From: Amyelois transitella
Lineage: Eukaryota; Arthropoda; Insecta; Lepidoptera; Pyralidae
DNA: 64,000 bases
Direction: 5' to 3'
Assembly: GCF_032362555.1 (NCBI RefSeq)
Contig: NC_083522.1
Span: 9,326,501-9,390,500 of the forward strand
The notes beneath the pieces are model-generated. The model was given only the letters and a program-made list of their open reading frames with translations. It was not told the DNA's origin and searched no databases. The position numbers were made by a program, and so were the translations under genes. Below, piece after piece: positions 50,601 to 59,800 of the stretch. Positions within the stretch are counted from its first letter, which is position 1; the number at the start of each line of letters is the position of its first letter.

Positions 50601-53600
50601 TGCTCGGTGTACTACGGAAAATCAAAATAGGCTAACGCAGGCACGTCATTTTATATTTCAGTAAATGAAGTAAATTTGTATCATCTAATATGTTAGTATT
50701 TTTTTAAAAGCTACAAACTACCTAAGCACTTAACCCCCTTGAGGCTAATGCCCCTTTTAAACAAAAGAACGGGATGATCTTCAAAACAGACACAGAATCC
50801 ATTTAAAGAACAGAACGAAGAACTAACTAAACGATACTATATTTTATAGTAAATACTTAGATAGATAAACTTCCAAAACCCAGACCAATCATAGAACGTT
50901 CGTTTCTCATCATGCTCTGACCGGGATTCGAACCCGGGACCTCCGGTGTCACAGAAAAGCGTATTACCGCTGCGCCACAGAGGCCGTCGTAAATCGATCA
51001 CTGGTAAGAGAATATGCACCAACTGCAGAAACTCCTTCAGTATCAGTCACCAACTGTCCAGAAGAGCTTTATACTCTTCCAAAATCGATGTGTTCTTCTA
51101 CAGGCCTGGCCAGCCTTCGTGGAAGCCTGCTGTTGTTTATCCAGTGTGTACCTGGAGCGGATGACGTCCCCCAGCAGCTGGTGGGAGCCCTGCGGCGCGC
51201 TGCTGAGGAAGGCCACCGCCGTCAGGGCGGCCGTGGCTGCGGCCGGGGGGCTGGTGTGGCTGAACGAAGTCATAGACGCTCAGAGTACCATGATCAGGTC
51301 AGTTTTGTTTATAGACGCTCAGAGTACCATGATCAGGTGAGTTTCTTTTGGCGTATCAACTGCCTTAGGTTACTCAGTTGGGTCATTTATTTATGTACAC
51401 AAAATTAAATACAGGAGCATTGAACACAGACATTGTAGTACGAAGGTGCTATTTATTTCAATATGAGTCGTATTTGTAGTTTCCTTGTTACAATATCTAT
51501 TATCGACTCTTGATTGCAGCGAGCAAGAGCACTGCCTATCCCTAATGGTGCCCGCGCTGAAGGCGGCGGATCCCGACCAGCCTGACACAGTGGCGTGGTG
51601 TCTGCAGCTCATGGCGCGGGCGCAGGTTGCTTTCCATGAGTAAGTTACACACATACATATCAAATCAAATCAAATCTATTTATTGTGGAGCACAGGTAAA
51701 TACATACAGGTACATACATATTTGATTCTCGATTTTCATTTTTATTTTGTTTGGTTGACTGGAAGAAATTCCGATTGTGATAAGTCGGAAATTGTTCTTC
51801 TAAATCCAATGACTGTTTTATATTTTGTTATATTTATTTTTATGTGAAATTAAGAATTTACAAACAAACGTACATACATAAATATAATCATGTTTTTTCT
51901 CCAGAGGAGACTACATCTTGCCAATTGCCACGATCTCTGCATACTTCTTCCGTTTCATACACATACATAACACTCTTAATGCAAGCTCGGCGGTTTCGGA
52001 TCGGATTTGATCAAGATACGTTCGTCTAGGTCTTCCCACTCCAACCTTTCCCTCCATACTCTCCTTGTATATCTGCTTAGTCAACCTGCTTTCATTCATC
52101 CTCTCCACATGACCGAACCATCTCAACATACCCTTTTCTATTCCTGTAACTACATCTTCTTTCACATCACAACATTCACTTGTCACGTTGTGTATACATA
52201 CATATATATATAGCCACGTCTATATTCATTGCGCGGTAGACAAAGAAGACAGTCTCTTTTGAAGATTGTTGATTCTGTCTACCCCGCAAGGGATATAGAC
52301 TTGTTTATATGTATTATTTATTTATGTACATACATACATAAAATCATTGCTGCACTTGCCACGATCTCTGCATACTTCCTTTATTATTTATGTACATCAA
52401 AGAAAAAAATTAAACTAGAACTTATACTAAAGGGAAATTCAGTACAAGGGCTCTACTTATTTCTGGCGAAATTTTTTCCAGTAGACCCACGTATATATGT
52501 CTACATATGCATGTATGTATGTCACTTCTATTTAAACCTACATCACATACAGGTAATTATATGTCTACCGTATGTTTGTATATACATATATCAGTTTCAT
52601 TTCAACCTACATCACATACAAGTCATCACACATCTTAAAATTCCTTAACAGGGCAGAAGAACAATCGGCCAAGTTATACTTCTGTAGCGTAGTCATGGTG
52701 ACGCTGTGCGCCCTGAGTGGTCACTCCTCCCTGTCCGGGGCTCCGCCCCCCGCCACGTTGCCGCCCGCCGCCGCCGCCCTGGCCGCCAGGGGGGCCTGGC
52801 GGGGGCATACTCATCAGGTATACATCCTACTACTATTATAAAGGCGAAAGTTTGTATGGATGTATGGATGTTTGTTACTCTTTCACGCAAAAACTACTGA
52901 ACCGATTACCATGAAATTTGGTATGTAGGTAGCTGAAGACCCAGAATAACACATAGGCTACTTTTTATCCCAGAGTTCCCGCGGGATTGATAGGGTTTCC
53001 ATGCGGACGAAGTCGCGGGCGGCCTCTAGTATATAATATACTCATTGTTACATTAAACTGGTCGGTAATAAACTTCTAAATTGTTTACAGCGCCATCTAT
53101 TAGCAAATTAATGTATTATTCAAATTTTATTATTGTACTTCTAAATATAGTGCCGTGTGGTTACCGGCACCGATATATAAAAAGAATAGGGCCACTCCAT
53201 CTCATTTCCTATGGATGTCGTAAGAAGCGACTAAGGAATAGACTTACTCGTATAAACTTGGGATTCTTATTTTAGGCGATGGGCTAGCAACCTGTCACTA
53301 TTTGAATCTCAATTCTATCTTAATGCCAAACAGCTGAGTGTGGCCTATTGGCTCTGTCTACCCCGCCAGGGATATAGACGTGATCATATGTATGTATATA
53401 TATTTCTAAACGGGTAATCAATTGTTGTACAGATATTAGAATGGCTGATCTACACCAGAGACAACATCGGCGATACTGAGATCGCGTTGAGCTGTCAAAG
53501 AACTTTACTAGCGATGAGGCATACGTCCGCCTTCGTGGAACACAACGTGTGGACCAGGCTGTAAGTACTTACATGACACGTCTATGACCCTTGCGGGGTA

Positions 53601-55255
53601 GACAGAGCGAACAGTCTCGAAAAGACTGAAAGACCACGGTCAGTTGTATGGATTCATACATACATATAATCACGTCTATATCCCTTGCGGGGTAGACAGA
53701 GCGAACAGTTTCGAAAAGACTGAAAGACCACGGTCAGTTGTATAGATTCATACATACATATTATCACGTCTATATCCCTTGCGGGGTAGACAGAGCGAAC
53801 AGTCTCGAAAAGACTGAAAGACCACGGTCAGTTGTATAGATTCATACATACATATAATCACGTTTATATCCCTTGCGGGGTAGACAGAGCGAACAGTCTT
53901 GAAAAGACTGATAGGCCACGTTCAGCTGTATGGCTTCATGATGGAATTTAGATTTGCTAGCCCATCGACTAAATGAGGAATCCCAAGTTTATAAGCTACT
54001 CTACTCCGTCTCTTTCCCATGGATGTCGTAAAAGGCGACTAAGGGATATCCTATTAAAATATCCATGGGAAAGAGGTGGAGTAGAGTAGCTTATAAACTT
54101 GGGATTCCTCTTTAAGGGGCTATCCCTTAGTCGCCTTTTACGGCATCCATGGGAAAGAGATGGAGTAGAGTAGTTAATATACGAAGAGACAGGTTGCTAG
54201 CCTATCACCTACAAAAGGAATCCTCAAGTTTATGAATAATGTTTAGTGGTAATGATAGTTCTGGTCCAATCGCCACAAAGGGAATACCTTCCTGTAGGCT
54301 GATGTGATGCCTGTAGAACCGCGCGACAGACGATGTTATGTCGGTCGACTAAGGGATAGCCCTTAGTCGCCTATTACGACATCCATGGGAAAGAGATGGA
54401 GTAGAGTAGCTTATAAACTTGGGATTCCTCATTTAGGGCTATCCCTTAGTCGCCTTTTACGGCATCCATGGGAAAGAGATGGAGTAGAGTAGCTTATGAA
54501 CTTGGGATTCCTCTTTTAGGGCTATCCCTTAGTTGCCTTTTACGGCATCCATGGGAAAGAGATGGAGTAGAGTAGTTAAAATCATAAAGAGACAGATTGC
54601 TAGCCTATCACCTACAAAAGGAATCCTCAAGTTTATGAATTATGTTTAGTGGTAACGATAGTTCTGGTCCAATCGCCACAAAGGGAAGATCTTTCTGTAG
54701 GCTGGTGTGATGCCTGTAAAGCGACAGACGATGTTATGTCGGTCGACTAAGGGATAGCCCTTAGTCGCCTTTTACGACATCCATGGGAAAGAGATGGAGT
54801 AGGGTAGCTTATAAACTTGGGATTCCTCTTTTAGGGCTATCCCTTAGTCGCCTTTTACGGCATCCATGGGAAAGAGATGGAGTAGAGTAGCTTATGAACT
54901 TGGGATTCCTCTTTTAGGGCTATCCCTTAGTCGCCTTTTACGGCATCCATGGGAAAGAGATGGAGTAGAGTAGTTAAAATCATAAAGACCCATGTCCATT
55001 TACCCCAATCCGTGGAAATTTCACTTGCGCGATTCAGCATACGCGCTGTGATTTGCTAGTGGCGTGTGACGTATTGGAGGTATCGCCACTTATGTATTTT
55101 TTCTTGTACTAGGACTTGGCGGTAGCTCCATCTGTGTGTTATTTTCGTAACTATTTACTTATTATTGTAATAAAAACTTTTATTTCTACAGAGATAATTT
55201 CTTTCTTTACAGAGAATCTTACTTCGGAAAGCATGCTGTAGAAGTTGATATATAG
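34728..55255 (+). CDS. FOCAD: Focadhesin (FOCAD) homologue, 20 exons
   Basis: Exons: 34728-35008, 35475-35675, 35856-36015, 36327-36469, 37452-37582, 38808-39370, 40114-40218, 40700-40827, 41974-42177, 43249-43441, 44705-44798, 46261-46466, 48069-48311, 49681-49810, 50341-50486, 51104-51297, 51520-51639, 52652-52817, 53433-53560, 55192-55255. All phases join to 1199 aa. It is a helical HEAT-like repeat protein; recognition rests on the N-terminal [20 protein letters not shown] region, [23 protein letters not shown] (human MPRGIYHS) and the C-terminal helices. Human FOCAD localises at focal adhesions and supports the SKI RNA-surveillance complex. The model is about 600 aa shorter than human, with the gap between exons 12 and 13. 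Exons 12, 13 and 16 have duplicated 3' ends and donors. Confidence 0.85.
35172..35375. repeat. 111-bp direct duplication in FOCAD intron 1
   Basis: Two nearly identical copies of a ~91-bp core ('aacttatgatgagaaggtag' through 'gacacatagaaagag'), offset by 111 bp. Confidence 0.85.
36490..36805. mobile_element. Inverted pair of R6 elements in FOCAD intron 4
   Basis: A minus-strand copy (36490-36610) and a plus-strand copy (36620-36805) face each other. Confidence 0.6.
36932..37045 (-). mobile_element. R1 fragment
   Basis: Tail-side ~110 bp, reverse. Confidence 0.65.
37147..37372 (-). mobile_element. R5 LINE 3' fragment joined to an R1 tail
   Basis: The reverse LINE tail is followed directly at about 37369-37410 by 'gcaagggatatagacggatt', a sense R1 tail; this composite precedes FOCAD exon 5. 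Confidence 0.7.
37726..37975 (+). mobile_element. R1 element
   Basis: Sense copy in FOCAD intron 5 with the head hairpin slightly altered. Confidence 0.8.
38514..38788 (-). mobile_element. R3 Helitron-type element before FOCAD exon 6
   Basis: Its TC-end is 20 nt upstream of the exon 6 boundary. Confidence 0.85.
39483..39907 (+). mobile_element. Two R4 Helitron-type elements in tandem
   Basis: Head-to-tail copies at 39483-39699 and 39709-39907. Each is followed by 'ttttaata', so the spacer is repeated. The copies differ at several positions. Confidence 0.85.
39940..40080 (+). mobile_element. R1 fragment before FOCAD exon 7
   Basis: Sense 3' half ending about 33 nt before the acceptor. Confidence 0.75.
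40257..40550 (+). repeat. 15-bp minisatellite, about 19 units, FOCAD intron 7
   Basis: Units alternate between 'ctcgcgatcttagac' and 'cttgcgaacttagat' types. The array starts about 38 nt after the exon 7 donor. Translated, it gives NLDLA-like pentapeptides, but it lies in an intron. Confidence 0.9.
40905..41125 (+). mobile_element. R1 element, decayed
   Basis: Sense copy in FOCAD intron 8 with an internal insertion of about 50 bp near 40985-41025. Confidence 0.65.
41131..41345 (+). mobile_element. R1 element, second tandem copy
   Basis: Directly follows the previous R1 copy; the head hairpin is present and part of the body is deleted. Confidence 0.75.
41383..41565 (-). mobile_element. Helitron-type repeat of another family
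   Basis: Begins 'actagcgacccgtcccggct' (CTAG end on the reverse strand), then 'tcgcacgggtgc' and 'aaaaccttcctcttgaacca', a stretch common in insect genomes. Confidence 0.55.
41681..41935 (+). mobile_element. R1 element, full length, before FOCAD exon 9
   Basis: Near-consensus sense copy, 38 nt from the exon 9 acceptor. Confidence 0.85.
42222..42372 (+). repeat. 15-bp minisatellite, about 10 units, FOCAD intron 9
   Basis: Same unit type as 40257-40550 ('ctcgtgaacttagac', 'cgcgagaatttagaa'). It is flanked by a direct repeat 'cttgtatacgaacattgttg' at 42181 and 42374, the first copy starting just after the exon 9 donor. Confidence 0.9.
42503..42720 (+). mobile_element. R6 SINE-like element with head
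   Basis: Head carries 'gtcggtggtcgaatcggtaa' and a B-box-like 'agttcgaatccc', which suggests a tRNA-derived promoter. Confidence 0.65.
42990..43235 (+). mobile_element. R1 element before FOCAD exon 10
   Basis: Sense copy whose TATG tail ends about 12 nt before the acceptor tgtttcag. Confidence 0.8.
43470..43560 (+). mobile_element. R1 tail fragment
   Basis: Sense last ~90 bp, with TGTGTATG tail. Confidence 0.65.
43562..43762 (-). mobile_element. R2 tRNA-derived SINE
   Basis: Reverse copy with internal deletions; B box still GGTTCGAATCC-like. Confidence 0.75.
43902..44005 (-). mobile_element. R5 LINE tail fragment
   Basis: Reverse 3' end; runs into the microsatellite. Confidence 0.7.
44010..44325. 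repeat. Long (TA)n / (TG)(TA)n microsatellite
   Basis: About 300 bp after a short (TC)n run. The interior has a ~110-bp self-similar block with 'tatgtatatatgtatatata' and 'tgtgtgtatata'. Open frames across it (YIYIYI) are not genes. Confidence 0.95.
44375..44525 (+). mobile_element. R8 unclassified repeat
   Basis: Same core as 28657-28830; ends near 'aaataaatctattctatgc'. Confidence 0.6.
44815..45036 (-). mobile_element. R2 SINE inserted just after the FOCAD exon 11 donor
   Basis: Reverse copy beginning about 17 nt after the exon. It is absent from the exon 11 copy at 8735-8872, where 'gtgagaattta' joins straight to 'ttgtcttc'. Confidence 0.85.
45057..45245 (+). mobile_element. R1 3' portion downstream of FOCAD exon 11
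   Basis: Lacks the head; starts at 'aaggcgattaaggaatagg'. The variant 'aggaatagg' is shared with the 8873-9036 half-element. Confidence 0.75.
45400..45735 (+). mobile_element. R1 fragment joined to R6 element
   Basis: A short reverse R1 tail (45400-45465) is followed by the R6 body (45465-45735) with 'gaggaaacctgcacattcag'. Confidence 0.6.
45771..46022 (+). mobile_element. R1 element, full length
   Basis: Near-consensus sense copy; an R4 element begins 4 bp later. Confidence 0.87.
46027..46231 (-). mobile_element. R4 Helitron-type element before FOCAD exon 12
   Basis: TC-end is 29 nt upstream of the exon 12 boundary. Confidence 0.85.
46467..47577 (+). repeat. 105-bp tandem array copied from FOCAD exon 12 end plus donor
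   Basis: About ten intronic copies follow the exonic one. Each has the exon end 'gactgttggactgcttcagg'+aaacag, usually the donor gtagat, about 45 bp of intron, then exon-like 'aagaaccaccttcagtgg'. The three copies spanning 46950-47245 are almost identical; others vary, and two have lost the donor GT (46560s, 47420s). 105 is a multiple of three, so the array stays open for stretches. Confidence 0.92.
48338..48400 (-). mobile_element. R5-related LINE tail variant
   Basis: Reverse 'caatcacgcctgtttcccat' variant just after FOCAD exon 13; duplicated again at 48736-48790. Confidence 0.5.
48588..48830 (+). repeat. Second and third partial copies of FOCAD exon 13 end plus donor
   Basis: 48588-48790 repeats 48196-48400, 389 bp downstream, with an open exon end ([15 protein letters not shown]) and donor GTGAGT at 48701. 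A shorter third copy (ggaatcgatccaagcgtctc...) ends in a consensus donor GTAAGT at 48828. Confidence 0.88.
48858..49110 (+). mobile_element. R2 tRNA-derived SINE
   Basis: Near-consensus with TTTATTTATTTATTTAT tail. Confidence 0.9.
49250..49652 (-). mobile_element. R1 element interrupted by an R8 copy
   Basis: Reverse R1 (49250-49340 and 49497-49652) with R8 (about 49341-49496) inserted. The head is 28 nt from the FOCAD exon 14 boundary. Confidence 0.75.
49836..50078 (-). mobile_element. R2 tRNA-derived SINE
   Basis: Reverse copy in FOCAD intron 14; starts 25 nt after the exon. Confidence 0.88.
50825..50988 (-). mobile_element. R2 SINE, tail-truncated
   Basis: Reverse copy in FOCAD intron 15. 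Confidence 0.8.
51298..51336 (+). repeat. 39-bp duplication giving a second in-frame donor at FOCAD exon 16
   Basis: 'atagacgctcagagtaccat'+gatcag is repeated once, separated by 'gtcagttttgttt'. Donors are GTCAGT (51298) and GTGAGT (51337). Using the second adds 39 nt, 13 residues ([13 protein letters not shown]), with no frame change or stop. Confidence 0.92.
51869..52190 (-). mobile_element. R5 RTE-like LINE 3' fragment
   Basis: Reverse copy in FOCAD intron 17 with an internal deletion near 52000. Confidence 0.75.
52825..53029 (+). mobile_element. R4 Helitron-type element 7 nt after FOCAD exon 18
   Basis: TCCTACTACTATTATAAAGG to GGCGGCCTCTAG. Donor bases +1 to +7 (gtataca) are all that precede it. 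Confidence 0.87.
53150..53405 (+). mobile_element. R1 element before FOCAD exon 19
   Basis: Sense copy; tail ends about 30 nt before the acceptor. Confidence 0.8.
53568..53950 (-). repeat. 94-bp tandem array of R1 tail segments, about 4 units
   Basis: 'ttcatacatacatataatca' recurs at 53653, 53747 and 53841, each followed by the reverse R1 tail region with 'gagcgaacagt'. Confidence 0.88.
53951..54985. repeat. R1-derived satellite, 83-bp units, 398-bp higher-order period
   Basis: 'gctatcccttagtcgccttt' starts at 54438 and 54521, and again at 54836 and 54919 (83 bp within pairs, 398 bp between pairs). Each block also holds 'agttctggtccaatcgccac' and an inverted junction 'taagggatagcccttagtcg'. 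All within FOCAD intron 19. Confidence 0.88.
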
Positions 55256-55416
55256 GATAAAGATTCAGAACTGACAATAACCTCCCTTTTTAAGAATGTT
55301 GAATATTGTATTGATATATACTTACATATAATGTAAAACAAGTGTATGTTTTGTAATTTGCCAATAATTATAAATATTATAGTTACCCGAAATTGTACTA
55401 TAAAATTTGTTTTGTA

Positions 55417-55422
55417 AATAAA
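55417..55422 (+). terminator. FOCAD poly(A) signal
   Basis: AATAAA 162 nt after the stop codon. Confidence 0.6.
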
Positions 55423-55496
55423 TATAAATGTGCCAGATGTACAAATCATCCTTTGTTTTGTATTTTTATCTGAGATTTGAAAATGGCGTGCCTAAA

Positions 55497-55612
55497 CATA
55501 CATACTGTCATGCCTGTCTCCCTTTGGGATAGGCAGAGATTATGGATTTCCACTTGCCACGATCCTTACAGATCTCTCCCGCTTCCTCCACACTCCTTAC
55601 TCTTTTCATGAA
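55497..55612 (-). mobile_element. R5-related LINE tail variant
   Basis: Reverse 'tgtctccctttgggataggc' variant, the same subtype as 48338-48400. Confidence 0.55.
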
Positions 55613-55627
55613 TAAAAATTGTTCAAA

Positions 55628-55884
55628 TCTATACTAATATTATAAAGCTGAAGAATTTGTTTGTTTGAACGCGCTAATCTCAGGAACTACTGGTTCGAAT
55701 TGAAAAATTATTTTTGCGTTGAATAGACCCATAATCGAGGAAGGCTTTAGGCTTTATAAAATCACGCTACAACTATAAAGAAATAATGGAAAATGTGAAA
55801 AAAACAAGGAAAATTATTCATACTTGAGGGCTTCAATGATGCCCAAAAACTATTCCACGCGGACGAAGTCGCGGGCACAGCTAG
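55628..55884 (+). mobile_element. R3 Helitron-type element
   Basis: TCTATACTAATATTATAAAG start and GCACAGCTAG end, between the convergent genes. Confidence 0.87.
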
Positions 55885-56546
55885 TAAAAGTAATATAGTT
55901 AAGTTCATATGTTTTATTTGATTACATAGTTATTAATATATTACAACTCTCCTATTTGAGAGCCTTATCACATTTTCAACGGCGCAGTGCTGCCCTCATA
56001 AATAATTTTGACTTTTTAGACAAAATTATTTATTTCAAATAAAATGTGAAATAGCTCTTTAACACATTATTACATTTAAAATTAATAATTTTCATTAAAT
56101 AATAATGAATAACTGTTGAAGACGGTAAAGCACACTACAAGTAAAACTTAGATATGGAAATGAACTGGGGATGATCTTGGGATAAAGTATAAATGCACTT
56201 TGGTTTAACTTTAAACATGTACTGTAATAAACCGCTGAACTTATTGATACAATAGTTTTAAAACAACGTTATATCTAGTACTATAACATTTATTTACAAT
56301 ATGCAAAATAGCACTACTCTATTAGGGTTGGATATAAAATAAATGAGATCATCATTACTATCTTGCACTAGTTTTTGTCCGCAGATTCGCTCACGCGAAT
56401 TTAGCGCCACCAACTCTTACTTCTTCTGGCTTTATACATAGGACCCTCAATTGGTCCATTCAATTACAATTTCTAACACACTTTACCTAGTATGGCTTTT
56501 GGATAGAAATTATTTGTTTGATTTAAAAAAATGTGATTCCCGGCAG

Positions 56547-56808
56547 TGCCGTGTGATTCCCGGCACCAATACAAAAAAGAATAGGACCACTCCATCTCTT
56601 TCCCATGGATGTCGTAAAAGGCGACTAAGGGATAGGCTTACAAACTTGGGATTCTTCTTTAGGCGATGGGCTAGCAACCTGTCACTATTTGAATCTCAAT
56701 TCTATCATTAAGCCGAATAGCTGAACGTGGCCATTCAGTCTTTTCAAGATTGTCGGCTCTGTCTAACCCGCAAGGGATATAGACGTGACTATACATATGT
56801 ATGTATGT
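56547..56808 (+). mobile_element. R1 element, full length
   Basis: Near-consensus; preceded by a short duplicated head piece 'gtgattcccggc'. Confidence 0.85.
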
Positions 56809-56865
56809 GTGTAAAAAAATATAACCACGCCCGCTTCAGTAGAAGGTGGCGTGCGTGGTGTGACG

Positions 56866-59800
56866 TCACACGGCGGTCTCGTCCGCGGCTGCTGCGCTCT
56901 GTGCGACCGCCACGCGGATCACCTCCTCCTCCAGTTTGCTCTCCGCCGGCATGTTCTGTTTTTAAATAAAACGCATAATTTAAAAAAAAAAAAAACGTTC
57001 CACAGATTCGTAATTAGAGTATGTATGTACTAAATTTTTATAAGCAAAGTCAATTTATATACATACATACATAGATAAAATCACGCTTCTTTCCTGAAGG
57101 AGTAGGCAAAGACTACGTTTTTCCATTTGCCACGATTTATACATACTTCAATAGTTGATTAAGACAGGTCTTTGCTTTGCTTCAATAAAAAAATAAATAA
57201 GGAATGAAATTTGAACTATAAAAAATAATAATTAAGGTTTTTAAATAGAACTCCAGTGAAATCTAAAAGTTGATGCTTACATCCTCTTGGTATGTTATAC
57301 TCAATCTTCTTACATATGAATTAACACAAGGTTCCAGGTTTAATACCCGGTCAAAAATAAAAGTATTTTAAGGGGACGGGCTATCAACCTGTCACTTATA
57401 AAATCTCAAACCAGTCATTAACCCACACAGTTGAACGCGGCGTTTCAGTCATTTCGAAACTGATGTCTCTGTCTCACCCGCAAAGGATAAAGGCGTGATA
57501 TAACATATGAATGTGAACATACACATACAACATGTGCCGTGTGGTTCCCGGCACTATTACAAAAAAGAATAGGACCACTCCATCTCTTTCCCATGGATGT
57601 CGTAAAAGGCGACTAAGGGATAGGCTTATAAACTTAGGATTCCTCTTTTAGGCGATGGGCTAGCAACCTGTCACTATTTGAATCTCGGTTCTATCATTAA
57701 GCCAAATAGCTGAACGTGGCCATTCAGTCTTTTCAAGACTGTTGGCTCTGTCTACCCCGCAAGGGATATATACGTGACCATATGTATGTATGTATGTATG
57801 TATGTGAACATACCTCTAAAGCAGTATAATGCTTATGGAGCGCCGACGGCAGCTTGTTGTGGGCGGGCCGCAGCTTGCCCGCCTCGGGCGCGCGCGCCCC
57901 GGGCCCGGCCGCGCCCCGCCGGGCCCCGCCGCGCCCCGGGGAGCGGCTCGTACCCACGCTTTTTAGGAGGCGAGCCCTTTAACAATGAATAGAATAGTCT
58001 AACACCAGGATTTCTTAAAAAAAAACAAACAAACACAAACAGGTGCCGTGTGGTTCCCGGCACATACATACATACTTATTATGGTCACGTCTATATCCCT
58101 TGCGGGGTAGACAGAGCCAACAGTCTTGAAAAGACTGAATGGCCACACTCAGCTTTTTGGTTTTGTGATAAAATTTAGATTCAAATAGTGACAGGTTGCT
58201 AACCCTCGCCTAAAAAAGAATCCCAAGTTTGTAAGCCTATCCCTTAGTGGCCTTTTACGAAATCCATGGGAAAGAGATGGAGTGGTCCTATTCTTTTTTG
58301 TATTAGTGCCGGGAACCACACAGCACTAGTTCCCGGCACCAATAAAAAAAACCATAGGACGACTCCATGGACACTTCACCACATAGATTCTGTCATTCCT
58401 AAACAAGAACCGAGCAAAATAATGAAGATAACATCATCACTCACGCATCCAACAGCTTGAGCAGCAGCCTGCTGTACTCCCTGTACTCGTCCTCGCCAAA
58501 CTCCCCGGGGTGGTGTCTCGCGAACTCGTACGTGTCACAGAACTGATGCACCAGTTTCTGCCCGCAGCCGTCCAGCGGCGCCGCCAGCGACGACAGCAGG
58601 AACGCCCTGAGGGACTCCCGTGGGTGGCGACGGAGACCTGGCTCTTGGTTGGCTATCTCTTCCTCTGGAACAGGATGTGATATTTAAACAAAATATTCAA
58701 TAATAACAAACATTACCTTATATATAAAATTATCGTGTCATGTCCGAAACAGCTTGACCAATTCTCATGAAATTTTGTGAGCATATTGAGTAGGTCTGAG
58801 AATCGGCCAACATCTATTTTTCATACCCCTTAGTGATAAAGGTTGTTCATCCTTAACATTTTTTTAACTAGAAAAATTATTTATATGGCAAACATTGTTT
58901 TGCCATATAAATTTAGTCCAGATATCCTAAGACCGTTAATGTATTAGCTGCTATGCTGTGCTGTTTTTTTTTATATTGCAGTCGTCATTATAAACAATTT
59001 TGCATCTGTGTCTAATCTGTCCTGAATATAATTTTATTAAATTTTCCCTCCCGATACAAAAAGTCTAAGTAGCAAAATGTCAAACATCTAATGAGAAATC
59101 TGCCTAGGTAGCTGATCATCCATTTAGCAAAACATCCTACTATCAAGAGGTACAGATAACAAAATGTCTATAAAGGAAATTGAAGATTTAAAATAAAAGA
59201 AATTACCAAATGATCTCTTATATTTACCTAGTGTTTTGATATCATCTACAGCTCTAAACCTGTAATGGTACGGTTGCTGCGGCTCTAGGATGTAGTGTGA
59301 AGGCTCCGTGCTCAACAGACGAGGTTCATGCACGATGCGAGGCACCGCTTCAATGCGACGCTCTATTTCTTTCTTTAAACACTGAAATATAGAAAAAATT
59401 GTTACATACATACATATCATTACGTCTATATCCCTTGCGGGGTAGACAGAGCCAACAGTCTTGAAAAGACTGAAAGGCCATTTCAGCTGTTTGGCTTAAT
59501 GATAGAATTGAGATTCAAATAGTGACAGCTAGCCCATCGCCTAAAAGAAGGATCCCAAGTTTATAAGCCAATCCCTTAGTCGCCTTTTACGACATCCATG
59601 GGAAAGAGATGGAGTAGTCCTATTCTTTTTTCTATTTGTGCCGGAAACCACATGGCACAAACAAACTGTTGAAATGTATATGTTAAAATAAATAAAATTG
59701 TTTTATTCTATTAATAAATTGTATTTCATTTGGTGTATGTTAACAATTGACATACAGACAGAGTTGATGCAGTGGAATTAATTTCCACTGCACTGCATAA

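Noticed and set aside
52693-52890. GC-rich frames antisense to FOCAD exon 18
   Set aside because: They are shadows of the GC-rich exon on the other strand and run into a Helitron-type element.
58439-58447. Stop codon TGA ending the C1orf43 homologue after KLLDA
   Set aside because: The bases are the donor GC/GTGAGT; splicing to 57958 and 56955 restores a 257-aa protein with the family's C-terminus.
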